Made by a program: the position numbers and the translations under genes. From Coriolopsis trogii (taxonomy: Eukaryota; Basidiomycota; Agaricomycetes; Polyporales; Polyporaceae): a stretch of DNA of 64,000 bases. Under the pieces are notes generated by a model that saw only the letters and a program-made list of their open reading frames with translations, did no database searches and was not told where the DNA came from. The stretch is taken from assembly GCA_020543525.1 (NCBI GenBank), contig JAHYIO010000036.1:2604001-2668000 (forward strand). The letters are read 5' to 3'. Positions 1-11,116 of this stretch are shown piece after piece. Every line of letters begins with the position of its first letter. The stretch's first letter is position 1.

Positions 1-329
1 ACGTACAGCTCCCGCTCCCAGTCGAGACGACGCCGGGCGAGGTCTACACCCCAGAGCTGCTCGGAAAGATCAACCTCGTCCTGCGAGACAAGCTCCTGCA
101 CGAGTGGAAGACGTACGCGGCGCACTACTTCCACAACGGCGCGTGGTGGTGCCGGTGCAGCGCGCAGGTGTACAACGAGGTCCGTCCTGCCTTGCCTGCC
201 CATGTGGCCGTAGCCCTGTGTAGCTGACCACGTAAACGGAAGGTGTCGGACTTTGAGTATCTGGGCAAGGCATTCAACGCGATCTGCAAGGAGATCAAGG
301 ACACGATGCTGCCCAAGGATGAGGCTTGA
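1..329 (+). CDS. PLP-dependent class V aminotransferase-like enzyme, C-terminal part (5' end outside window)
   Basis: Two exons are visible: 1-179, already open at the window edge, and 243-329, ending in TGA. The 63-nt intron has a GT donor at 180 and an AG acceptor at 241-242, and the frame continues across it. The last ~88 residues read like the small domain of class V aminotransferase folds such as isopenicillin N epimerase-like or Egt2-like enzymes: the stretch AHYFHNGAWWCRCSAQVYNE is followed by VSDFEYLGKA. In this family the RxSAQ-type segment lies near the PLP phosphate and substrate carboxylate. The PLP-binding lysine would be upstream and cannot be seen, so substrate and exact subfamily are open. 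The 3' end faces the casein kinase gene on the other strand (convergent). Confidence 0.6.
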
Positions 330-1569
330 AGCTGGAAACCTTTATAGCTCGAATATATTGCCCGTGCAGGGAGGCGTAGGTAGGCTAACAAGAGAAGAGA
401 GAGCTACATTTGTACTAGCTGTCCAAAGGATGATCACCGTCGCCCCTGAGTTCTTCTCACTGTCAGATGGGTACGCCCGGACTGGAAGAGATAGTCAGGC
501 TTTGGCTCAGGTTGAATACTTCAGAGCCTCGGCGTTCGGACGTTCTAATCCGTGAATCCCTTCCATTTCCCATTCAACTGGATACATACGTACCAGATAC
601 AAGTCGCCCAGCACAGCCAAAATGTCCACGACGATAGGAATTCACTCGTCGGGCGCGGTACGACCGGGACAGGCTGGCCGTTCTCGTCGAGCGGCGCTGA
701 GATGTCCATCGTGTGCAGCAGCGCCCATATGAGCTCATTCCAAGCCTATCAGACAAACATGCAAATACGACGCGGATGTGGATGCTCAATCACGAAAATC
801 AATCCTGAAACCCAGAACCGACGAGACACGTAGCAAGTACGGAAACAGAAACGTTGAGGGAGAGAGAGACGATGGACGATAGACAATAGACGATAGACAG
901 GAAGAGAGATATAGACAACCCAAAGCGTTCTACGCCAGCACCTGGTATCGAGAATACGAACCAACAAACGCTCCTCCATCGTCGAATATCGCGGTCGCGG
1001 GAGTGGGCAGTATAGGGCGGGCCCGCAGCACTAACTGCTCGCGGTGCAACACGAGTACGAGTACATGAGGGGTGACGCGCAGGGATGCCTGAAGAGACTG
1101 GAAAGACGAGAGAGATATTGGAGCTAACGAGGGGCGGTGTCCTTTGAGCCGGAACCAGAGCGTGAGCGCGGAACGGTATGTGTTTGTATGCATGAAAAGA
1201 CTCGGAACGTTGGGAACGGATGCGATATTACGGGGCGCCACCCCAGAATAGCGGTAGCGAATATACACAGGCGAATGAGAACGGGTATGCTGGCGGAGAT
1301 ATGCGGGGGCGGTATGTTTGGGACGTCGCGGGTTCGTCAATTGAACATCAGAAACTGCAGACAGCAAGTGCAACTCTCAGAGCAACGTGATGTCGAATAA
1401 GGGTGTGGTAAGTTAGTTCGTTCGTAGAGTCGTCAGAGCCGTCATGAGTGGAAACGCTTGCAAGTCTGCAACGGGAACGTCACGTTAGCGAGACATTCTC
1501 CATTCGTAGACATGCATGGACGTACAACTTGTTCCGCGCAGCCCGTGCGCATCAAGGAAACCAGAGTCC
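330..1569. other. Convergent intergenic region
   Basis: This stretch lies between the 3' ends of two converging genes and probably holds both 3' UTRs. Around 870-900 there is a short degenerate repeat of the type GACGATAGACA. Reading frames on both strands show no conserved motif and no consistent splice structure. Confidence 0.5.
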
Positions 1570-3854
1570 TTATGCCCGACAGCAAAACGCAGCCCAGAAT
1601 CCTTTCTTCCGCCCCATACCATGCTCGTCCTGCTCTATACCACGACCCATCTGACTGTCATACACCGTCATTCCCCGCGTCTGGCCGTTGAGGGCCTCCT
1701 GGCGAGTGCCAGCGGTAGTGGTGCCTTCCCGGCTCGCAGTGCCATTCTTGGCTGCGCCTTGAGCGTACATGAACGATTCTGAGTTGTTCGGGAGTTGCTG
1801 CAGAGGGCCAGAACCATTCGCACCTGATGTCCCGTTTGGTGGCACGGGTGACTGCCGTCCGTACGGATTCGTACGGTATCCACCTGAGCTGCCAGGCGCG
1901 GCATATGGGTGGGGCGCAACAAGACCGCTATCGCGCTCCGCACGTGTCACTTGTTGTTGGCTCTGGCGCCTACTCTGAGGAGCCAGGGGCTGCACGCTAA
2001 CATGCTCGCGCGAACCGCCCCGCGACGCATCGTGCGGGCGACGACTGCCACTCTTGACGTGAGCAGGAGTCGGTGCCAAAACGAGTGGCGATGAGGGGGA
2101 AGTACCATCTCCGAGGGCATTGCGAGAGGACCGATGAGCACGCTCGCGGTCTCTCCGATGCTCTCGGTGGGGAGTGTTGGCACCACCGTGGGCAGAAGCA
2201 AGAAGGGCCTGGGTCTAGAATGGGACGTGAGCGGGAATTGAAGAAGCAGGGATGTTGTGACATACGTGACTGGCTTCCCATCCCTTTCCACCGTTCAAGA
2301 GCATCCAGTCGAACACGCCATCCTCCGGCTCGCCGAGAGTCTTCATGACCTTTGTGAACAGCTCCCGCAGGAAGTCGTAGTCTGGCGTCTCCTCGAAGCC
2401 GAGCTTGCGGACGTAGTTCATGTAGATGGCAAATTCCTCTGCAGTAGGTAGCATTAGTCAGTGGCTATATGCGCTATCAACCACGAGTGAACGCACCGGG
2501 GAACCCTTCGCAGAGCTCCTCAATAGGAGTGCTCTGCTTCTTCTCGCCAATCTTTTCGTACTTCTGCTTGTTAGTCGCAGCACGAAGGCCTTGCCATGGA
2601 AGTCCACCGCGCAGGAAATACATGAAGACGTGACCCAGGGACTCGAGGTCATCTCGTCGAGACTGCTCCCGGCCCAAGTGCGTGTTGATGGACATGTACC
2701 GGGCGGTACCGGACAGCGACTTCCGTTCACGATAGGGGATGTGGACCTTGGTCTTAGGGTCGCGGTAGTGCTTGGCCATACCAAAATCTGACAACATGGT
2801 CAGTCAGTCAGTCGAGCTTGCACAAGAAGTGGAAGTCCACGGGGCCCGTTGCATGTGCTATGATGATAACTACGGATGTCAGCTCCCGACACCTACCGAT
2901 GATGTGAATGGTGTTGGCAGTCTTGGTTCCGGGAACACCGATTAGGAAGTTGTCAGGCTTGATATCACGGTAGATGAGGGACTTCTCGTGGATGGACTGG
3001 ACGCGTGTCACCTGCGTTGTGGAACAATGAGCCATCTATGCGCTACCTTGATCTAAATAGGAGAGAGCTATGATATAGTCGGCGTTGTCCGCTCCCCATG
3101 CCTGAAACGTCCTCGAGGCGCTTTTCCGTCGGCAACAGCGCTTAGACGCCGACAGCCGATTGTCAAGACCGATAGTGGGGATGAACCGAGCGCAGCGGCA
3201 TGCCTACAATGCGTCTTTGGGGCATGAAGACGTCCACCAGACATCCTGCCCGCCGGCTCGCAACTGCAGCATGGACTCACCATCTGCTTCGCAGCCATAC
3301 AAACGGTCTTGATGCTGAACTTGCGCCCACACATGTCAAAGAGGTCTTCGAGGTTGGGGCCGAGCAAGTCGATGACGAGGACATTGTGCAGACCCTCCTG
3401 ACCGAAGTAGTGGACTTGGGGGACACCGGCTGGATGCGATGCAGGATGAGGACAAGGGCGCCACGGTCTATGCGGAAAGCTGAAACACGTACGGGTACCG
3501 TTGAGCGTTCTGTACGACCTGTACTCGTCTCGCAGCTGAGGAGCTTCGGACTTGCGCGGTTCCTTGGGACAAGAGAGATCAACATTCGTACGACTGAGTT
3601 GGCACGGCCGTGCAACGTACAAACTTGATGGCGACGGGTTGGTTGTTGAGCATGTTGGTCCCTATACATAGTATGCTCTCAGCATTCCGTATTCGCGCTA
3701 CATGCCAGGGGACAAGCGCACCTTCAAAAACGACACCGAAAGAGCCTTCCCCAATCTTCTTTCCGACCCGGAAGTGATTGCCCACGACGCCATTGGAGGT
3801 AGCGGACGTAGAGTGATGTCCTGAGGAGGATGCTATTACATGTGGAGTTGTCAT
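1570..3854 (-). CDS. YCK: Casein kinase I, Yck1/2 type, membrane-anchored
   Basis: Eight exons: 3722-3854, 3621-3661, 3493-3562, 3281-3429, 2897-3011, 2497-2787, 2266-2438, 1570-2214 (538 residues). The kinase domain is complete: glycine loop GEGSFG (35-40), lysine 57 in [13 protein letters not shown] catalytic loop, DFGMAK, and the CK1 signature [13 protein letters not shown]. After the kinase domain comes a ~215-residue Ser/Gln/Gly-rich tail that ends FCCRA. In yeast Yck1/2 a C-terminal Cys-Cys pair is palmitoylated and holds the kinase at the plasma membrane, where it acts in glucose signalling, endocytosis and morphogenesis. The Cys pair here suggests the same anchoring (inference). The start is chosen at the first ATG in frame before the kinase domain, in context CAACATG. 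The 269-nt intron 3012-3280 is unusually long for this window, but the protein reads through it without a gap. Confidence 0.93.
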
Positions 3855-6800
3855 GTTGGGCGAGGGCAATCCAGGGAGGGAGAAGAGGGGGATATGAGGA
3901 GAAGCGAAAGGGGAAACGGAGAGGAGGAGGAGCGTCCAGCAGGGGAGATCAAGCAACAGCGCCCAGCCAGCGGAGTCTCAACTCGTCCCTCCCGGCCACT
4001 TTGGGAACCCACGCCACGCTACTCTCTCAGCGCTTCCATTCAACATAGACTTGGTCCCCGCTCCGCACGCTTTTCACATCCCCTCCAGTCGTCCTCAGTC
4101 TAGCCAGCTCGAAATATCCACCTCAATACGCCAGCACACTTCTCGACTCTCTCGCCTTCGTTTGCGACGTGTAGAAGTCACTCAACACCTCCGTAGCCTG
4201 GGTAACGAGGTGTATATTGGAGGGCCGCCGAAGACGCATAAACTACGTCAGTCCAGTCTGCCATCGTTTCGGCATTCGGTCGAGCCCCCGCCTTTACACA
4301 AGCCGCGTTCTTCACGATGTCACTCACAATCAGCGCGTGGAACGAGCTTGCCGAGCTTGCCGACTACTGCGAAACCGATACTTCGCAAACGGCGCGGTAC
4401 TCGAGCTCTGTATAGCGCTCATGCACGACAAGACCAGCATGATTCCCGTTGTACGCGTTCTTGGGAGCACATGAATGCCAAAGGTCAACGGTGCGTCATT
4501 GTTATGCTTGCACTGTCTGCATATATCAGTGCATCGTGAAGTGTTGCCCGTTATCGGTGAGTCTTGACACCCTCAACACGAACTCCTGCCACCGTGAAAG
4601 CTTACTGCTATATGCGTGGTACGACTCGTTGCTCATATCATATCCTCCCCTGTAGCGCGAAGCCCCGGGGTGTGCTAGCTGGTCTGACAAGTAATTCCCG
4701 CTTGCCTCTATCAGGCCACATGAGGCGACACAGCAGACCAAGCAGTATTGGGACCCTTTTGTCATGACGGAGAAGAGCTCGACTTCAAGGCATCCGTCGT
4801 AATGCGGCTCGACATCGTATAAAGACTGGACAACATTATCGTGCGCCACCTCTGCCCCTCGAAACAGCTGAGCAGTAAGGAATGTGCCTTGATAAGGTGA
4901 ACCGGCCCGAAAACTCACACATACGGCAATACGCACCGTAAGCTACCGCAAGGCTCAAGCCACCGTAACGGAACGACTGTCATTTGCCTCCAATACCGCT
5001 GGTGGTGGTAGTCCGGCCATATAAACGGAATGTGCTCATTGGACTTACATGCGAACCCCCTTGTCGCTGGACGCTGGACAGAAGGCGAGGCTGACACAGG
5101 ACCTGTCATTTGCATTCGAGCACGTTACCTATTGGGGATGGGCAGCGCCCGCTTTACCGAGCTAGCCGGCGTCCAGGCGTCTATGACCTCGGCTGACCTC
5201 GGCTACAGCAGAGATAATCTTTTCGGCGTCTGTCACTGCTGTGAGTTATCTCGAGCACACGGCATTCTTCGGCACGCCATTGCGCCACTGTAAGCGAGAC
5301 GAACGATGGTACGTACCTTGTAAACCAGATCCCTGTATCTTTTCTGTCTTGATCTCCTATGCTAAGAGTTCTATTTATCCCTTTGTATGTACTCTACAAC
5401 TATCCGGAGCCGATTCAGACAGGAACCCTTCAGCGTAGAGATATTGAGTATACCAGAATGCCCCTGTTTAGGCGCCCATGACTCGAGCTCTACATGCATG
5501 TATCTTGCATTGAATTCTCGGGCTCGGACATATATTCAGTGTAGAAGTAAATCTTAGAGCATACTTTTGTGATATTTCTTACTCTATGTCCTTCTACAGG
5601 CTACCTCAGACATGTGGATGGCCCAGCTTCTCGCTCTACATTGTTGCAAAGTAGGTGAATGCTGGCTTCGTGTGTATACATGGAAATTCCTCTCATAGAA
5701 TACCGTCAAGGCCTGGGACCGTATGTGTATGTCATCTCCATCTCCGCGGACAATTTGGCTATGCATACGACATGCGGAGACAGTGTTTTGAGCGTATGCA
5801 GTGATGCAGCTCTCAGCCACAGACCATCCAAATTGATCGGTTAGCCGTCGGAGTTTGATTCGAGAGAGGTCTCTTAGTGGCCTAATCTCGGTTAAATGAC
5901 CTGCGCAGAGTTATCAGCTTTCGTCGCGATATCTGTGCGCGCTTGGACCCGTGCGAACTGGACGCCGGCTAGCGGGCGCTGCCCGTCCCCATACCTATGC
6001 AGGTACCGACTTCCTCTCGTGTATGGTTCGTGGGATCTCTTTGATGGCACCCGGGATGACGTTGACACTTCCAGCTCGCAGTCGGTAGACTTGTTATGCT
6101 GTCACGCTCACTAGAACGGTCTACCCACGGAACATCTTGCAAGGGGGTCCGTCAGTATTTTGACGGCTGCGCAGATCGTGTAGAGGCACAGGCATTCCCT
6201 TGGTCAGCTACAATCCGGACATTCATTTCTCCTGCCCGAAAGTAGCTTAATCGCTATGCCCTATGTGCGCTGTACTGGAGCGCTGGAGTAGCAAGTGGAA
6301 GAAGGAAAGCGCGACCAGAGAGTCGCGACTCGCGGGCTATCTTGCGACACCTTAGTCAATGCATTGTGCGTAATGTCGGAATAGGTCTCATTCGGCATTG
6401 GCATATCGGAAAGAGATATATCTATGGAGGGAAGGACGTTCACACAGCGCGATATGATAAGGTCTTGAGGATACGCCTGCTTCTGCGGTACGTGCGCGGC
6501 ACCAAACAGCAGAGGCTGTGGACAAGGAGACTCAGGAGACGTACTTAGGAGCGCGTTTGGAGGCGAAGAAGGCCTGACGAAGAACCCTCTTGGCGCGGGA
6601 GGAACATGGCTAGCTGGTGACAGCGAGCTCAGTGTGACACGGTGTGACCGCTTCCCTGAGTAAGAAGATGCCCGGAGGCGGCGCATGGACATCTGAGATG
6701 GGTATGCTCACCAATCCTCCTCCGCGCTATTTGTAACACACCCTCCGCCGTCCATCTCATATATACACACCCCAGCGCCCGCCCTGCGCCCCCGCGATCA

Positions 6801-6965
6801 CCCTCTTGTATACGACCCAGGATAGCGACAGCGACCCAACTCTCAGAAACCCGCTCTTCATTACTCCCTCACCCGAGCATCCCGGTTCTCAAATAGCCAA
6901 AAGCATCCGCATATACCCCACCTTTGGAGGAGCCAGCTCAATCGGACTCGACGCTGCGAGTGACA
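3855..6965. other. Gene-poor region of about 3.1 kb
   Basis: No convincing gene was found on either strand. A 32-codon frame at 4317-4415 (+) starts in reasonable context and contains a repeated GAGCTTGCC, but no continuation through splicing is convincing. A small tandem repeat of TGACCTCGGC lies near 5185-5204. Several frames of 60-160 codons exist without recognisable motifs. The right end must contain the promoter of the DsbA-like gene; a TATA-like CATATATACA lies near 6756-6765. The left end is the promoter and 5' UTR of the casein kinase gene. Confidence 0.5.
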
Positions 6966-8205
6966 ATGATGCAGCGAGGCGTCATCTCATTGGTAGTCAT
7001 CTCTGACTTTGTACGTCCACCTATCTCCTCTCCTTTTCCTCTCCCTCGGCCGGAGGGGGCGCTGAAGACCCTCGGGACGGACTGACCGACTTCTGTGCCA
7101 CTCCTCAGGCCTGTCCTTGGTGCTACATCGGGCAGCGTGAGCTGCAGAAGGCGATCCGAGATGTAGCAGAGTACGAGCTGAACATCAAAGTCGAGCACCG
7201 CCCGTTCCTGCTCCATCCGTCCATGGAGGAGGACAAGGCGTTGGACAAGTGGACGTGGTACATGGAGAAGTTCGGGAAGGAGAAGTTTGAACAGATCCAG
7301 TCCATGGTGTCCTCGCGCGCGAAGGAGGTCGGTGTGGACATGTGAGTACTCTCGTCTGCGTTCAGTTTCTTCTCGCTGGTTGGGAGGAGACTCGCGGGAG
7401 GTGTATCCGGGCAAGCGGCTGCCTCGCGGTGTGACGTTCCCGACCTTGTCATTCTCTTGCGTCGCGTGCGCATTACGGCACAGTCATCACCAGGGATGCA
7501 CGCATAATCAAAGTTCGGGGATGGCTCTCGGTTCCCGAGAGTATGCATTCAACCAGAGCCGCGGCCGCTCGCAGCCAGTCTTTGCTTTGCAATCGTGCGG
7601 ACGTTCGAAATGCGGTGCTGACTAGTTGTATTCCAGCAAGTTCCAAGGGACAGTGAGCCAGACGATTCGCGCACATCGACTCTGCCGCAAGGCATACGAG
7701 CTTGGCGGGCAGGAGCTGCAGGAGAAGTACTTGGACGTCGTCTTCAACGCCTATTTCACAGAGGGCAAGAACATCGGCGACATTGACACCCTCGCCGAGC
7801 TCTCGGAGGAGGTCGGGATCATGTCGAAGGACAAGGTGCGTCGCGTGATTAGGCCAGACTGAGGACGGATGGCGTCTTACGGTTCCACGCAGGCCGTCGA
7901 GTTCCTCAACTCGAACGAATACCAGGAGGAGGTTGAGACGCAGGCGACGGATGCGCGCAGGAAAGGGGTCACTGGCGTGCCGTTCACGGTTATCAACGGT
8001 CGCTGGGCGGTCAGCGGCGGCCAGTCGGCGGAGGTGTATGCGCAGGTGCGCAGCTATTGTTTTGTGTCATCCATCCCGCGGTTGCTGACAATATCGGCTC
8101 TAGATCTTCCGCAAGCTTGCCGGTAAAGGCCCCCTCCATCCCATCCCTTCTGCGCCGACCTGCGGCGAGTCTACTTGCCCTGTGTCTGCGGCCGTCAACT
8201 CTTGA
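6966..8205 (+). CDS. DsbA-like thioredoxin-fold oxidoreductase (FrnE-type)
   Basis: Five exons: 6966-7010, 7109-7341, 7637-7835, 7893-8045, 8104-8205 (243 residues). The protein opens with a beta strand and then SDFACPWCYIGQRELQKAI, the CxxC redox motif at about residues 17-20, as in DsbA/FrnE-like proteins and 2-hydroxychromene-2-carboxylate isomerase relatives. A helical insertion follows. Near the C-terminus GVTGVPFTVINGRWAVSGGQ has the cis-proline loop (TGVPF) and the last strand of the thioredoxin fold. These are usually soluble and cytosolic; the substrate cannot be inferred. The start is one of two adjacent ATGs (6966, 6969). Intron 7342-7636 (295 nt) is longer than the usual ~55 nt, but phase and protein are continuous across it. 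The tail after the fold, with two cysteines near its end, is lineage specific. Confidence 0.88.
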
Positions 8206-9005
8206 CGGATATAACCTGAAGGTCTCACCTCACACTTTCCTTCGCCCTTTGCTACTCCCTCGTCCAAATCCTATGCATTGCCGAGCAGTGGTCGTTCGCA
8301 ACATATTCACCGCGTTATCTTTGCCCAATCCTTATTCTCTCTGCCGCCGTCGTTCTTTCCATTGTGTTGTGTTGTACACTATCTGTTCTCGCATGGTGCG
8401 GTGTGGACATGTCGTACGTTATATAATGTCGTGTTGGGAGCTGTTGGGGTGTTTCCGTACAGTTCTATTCCAGCGCATAGCTGGTCGATATCATGTCACC
8501 GTGCTTATCTATGCAAGTCGCGGAGAGGCATTTCCTGTTTGCTTCAGCGAGTGGAATCGAGTGGCCCCCGAAGACGGATGCATGGGTAAGCGAATTCACA
8601 CAAGGTGGAAAGCGAGAGAGCGCAGGTTTGTGATCTGATGCCTGCTGAGCACACGACTTGCGTCTTACAGTTGCTTAGCTCCGCAAGCCGAGCGGGCGCT
8701 TACATGGGGCAGGTATCTACTGACGTCACCTCATGCACATGCAGCCGACTATGACATTTCACCAACACCTGAGCGACTTGCTTGCGGCCCATAAGTGTCC
8801 GTCTCTCCGCTATGCATATCTTGCTTGCCCCTCGACTCGTGCAGTCTGCCCCCGTCCCGCCCTCGGTCCCCGTCCCGACCATTCCAGTCTCGCCTAGCAC
8901 ATCCGCAGTCGGAGGCTGAGCTGCCAGCCTCATAAAACTTGTTCAGTACACTGTCGCCTGTCTTCTACACCTCCTCACGACCCCGACACGACATAGAACA
9001 ACAAC
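8206..9005. other. Intergenic region between two plus-strand genes
   Basis: This stretch contains the 3' UTR of the oxidoreductase gene and the promoter of the Sfk1-like gene. The last ~250 bases before the next ATG are C-rich on the plus strand. I see no additional gene; a 193-codon plus-strand frame (8057-8638) overlaps the end of the previous gene in another frame and carries no motif. Confidence 0.5.
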
Positions 9006-10191
9006 ATGCTCGGACTCCCTCATCAGCGCCATCACTGGCTGTATGTTTGGATACCACTCATCGGCGCGTTTGTGTGGTTCGGTGCGTGCCCCTCCAACGG
9101 TGCCGATTGCTCGTCATGCGCGAGGCTGACATCGCGGTGCGCAGGTGCACTATGGGCCATGCTCATCACTTGGCTCGCGAGCGGCCGGCCAAAGTACGTC
9201 TCGCAGGAGGGCAAGATCGCCTACATCTCGGACGTCGGCGCAGACAAGCTCAAGCCGCTCTTCGTCGTCGCATGCTCAATCACGGGCGTGTCGTTCTTCC
9301 TCGCGCTCTCCATCGAGCGGTGGCTGAGGCACTCTGGCAGGTGCGTCGCCTTCACACATATTTTTACTGGACCACTTCTGACATAGAGGGACACGGTAGG
9401 CTTGTGGCCAATATGCGCCGGAGGGAACGCGTGCTCTCAACCTTGGCCATTATCGGGTCGTTCATCGGAGGCTGCGGCCTCATCCTCCTTTCCATCTTTG
9501 ATACCAAGCGGCACACGAATCTTCACCGGCTCTTCCTCCTCATTTTCATCGTAGGCGTGGGCTTGAGTGCGATCTTCACGATCATGGAGGTATGAAATGT
9601 CTCTTCGAGAGCTTGAGCGTACGTACTGACGTCTTCTCAGTACTGGTGGATCAGCCGCGACTTCGTGGAGATCAGGAAATTGCGCGCCGCGTACATCACC
9701 AAGGGCATCATCGCCGGAATCCTCATCCTACTCGCCATCGCGTTCGCAGTGCTCCTCTTCAAAGCGCCCGACGCAGGAGGTACGCGTCTCTTTCCCGTCT
9801 TTCGTTTTCCGTGCTGCTGGCGAAACTTACATATCACGCTACAGCTATTGTGGAGTGGACTATCGCTTTCGGCTTCACGTTCTATCTCTTGACGTTCTTC
9901 TGGGACCTGCGGATGTCGAAGGGCGTCCACAAGGGCGAGCTCTCTCGTGAACGGCTGCTTGCGATGCGGCAGAATGGTCAAGGAGTTGCTGCCGCGCGCG
10001 AGGTGAACGTAGCTGGTGGTGGAGGCGTGCCTCCTCCCGGTGTAGGTGTGCATGCGAACGGCGCCCATCACAACGGCGGCGCTGCGGGGCCCAACGGCTT
10101 TGCACCGATGGGGAACGGATACCATGCGAAGAACAACGTAGGAGCTGCCACGAACGGACACGGAGCGTATGCCCCGGCTACCCGCTATTAG
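9006..10191 (+). CDS. Sfk1/DRAM/TMEM150 (Frag1) family membrane protein
   Basis: Five exons: 9006-9081, 9145-9340, 9400-9589, 9641-9779, 9845-10191 (315 residues). Hydrophobic segments lie around WLYVWIPLIGAFVWFGALWA, PLFVVACSITGVSFFLALSI, LSTLAIIGSFIGGCGLILLS, LFLLIFIVGVGLSAIFTIME, AGILILLAIAFAVLLF and WTIAFGFTFYLLTFFW, giving six membrane passes. The first long loop contains ISDVGADKLKPLF, the family hallmark before the second helix. In yeast, Sfk1 is a plasma-membrane protein linked to PI4-kinase Stt4 and phospholipid asymmetry. The C-terminal ~90 residues are a Gly/Asn/His-rich cytosolic tail. An alternative acceptor at the third exon (9387) gives the wrong frame, so 9399|9400 was chosen. 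Confidence 0.88.
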
Positions 10192-11116
10192 GACGTTTCG
10201 GGAGTACGAAACCGAAAAGACTTCGGACACTGTCGCTGGACGCGATGACTTGCTTGCTATTGTACACTATCCTTAGATATCACATAGTCCTGTCTCATGT
10301 ACCATATAATTCAACCGCATCTTTGCATCAGATATCATACACATTTACGAGAGGTATGAGGGCATGGCCATCCGGAGAAGAATAGCCGAGTTCGTTAATG
10401 AATGTTGGCGAGACCCGAGGGTAAACGATCCAAATGATCAATACAAGTTCGGTTTGCCTTGTAGTGAAATGAACCAAGCTTCCAGCTCAATTGGCGCCCA
10501 TGACAGTACGGTCGACCATACGCGGCGTCCTCTTCCTCATCTTCCACGGTCGCGACGCACTCCATGTCGCGGGCCTCAAATGCAAACGCGTCCGTGAGAG
10601 GTATTATAGCTCCTGACAGAGACATAATGGCAAGACTGCGTCTATGTGTTCAAGCTGCCTCGCCCGCTCCACAATCTCCGAGGACCGAGTCCATCGAATT
10701 TGACTAGTACTAGTACTATTGCACTCATTTTTGAAGGTACTTCTCCCGTCCCTCCGGTTGCAGGCTTGCGATCGTCCGATGCTGCTTACGACTCATCTTT
10801 CTCTTTATCGCCGTTAGCTCTGGACTCCACCACTCATCAGGTACGGTCCTACAGGTGTGCCTGGCCTCCTGTCCGATGTCCACTCACATTGTCTTTGGAT
10901 CATTCGATTCAGTAGTACTGCCCGCCGGTCGAGATGCGTATATCTGTGAGTCTCGAGTTGACAATGAATATTTAGTAAATCGGAGAAGACTACTTCTCAC
11001 ACTGTGTCACGATCATATTAGGTTCATCATTCGAAGTACATGGCCTCTCCTCTGCGCTGACGCTTGCCCAGCATCCGTCTCTCGCACTTCACACTACACC
11101 GGCACTGCGCTTCCCC
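10192..11116. other. Intergenic region between two plus-strand genes
   Basis: This stretch holds the 3' UTR of the membrane protein gene and the promoter of the next gene. A short CTAGTA microsatellite lies at about 10703-10716. No gene was recognised on either strand. Confidence 0.5.
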
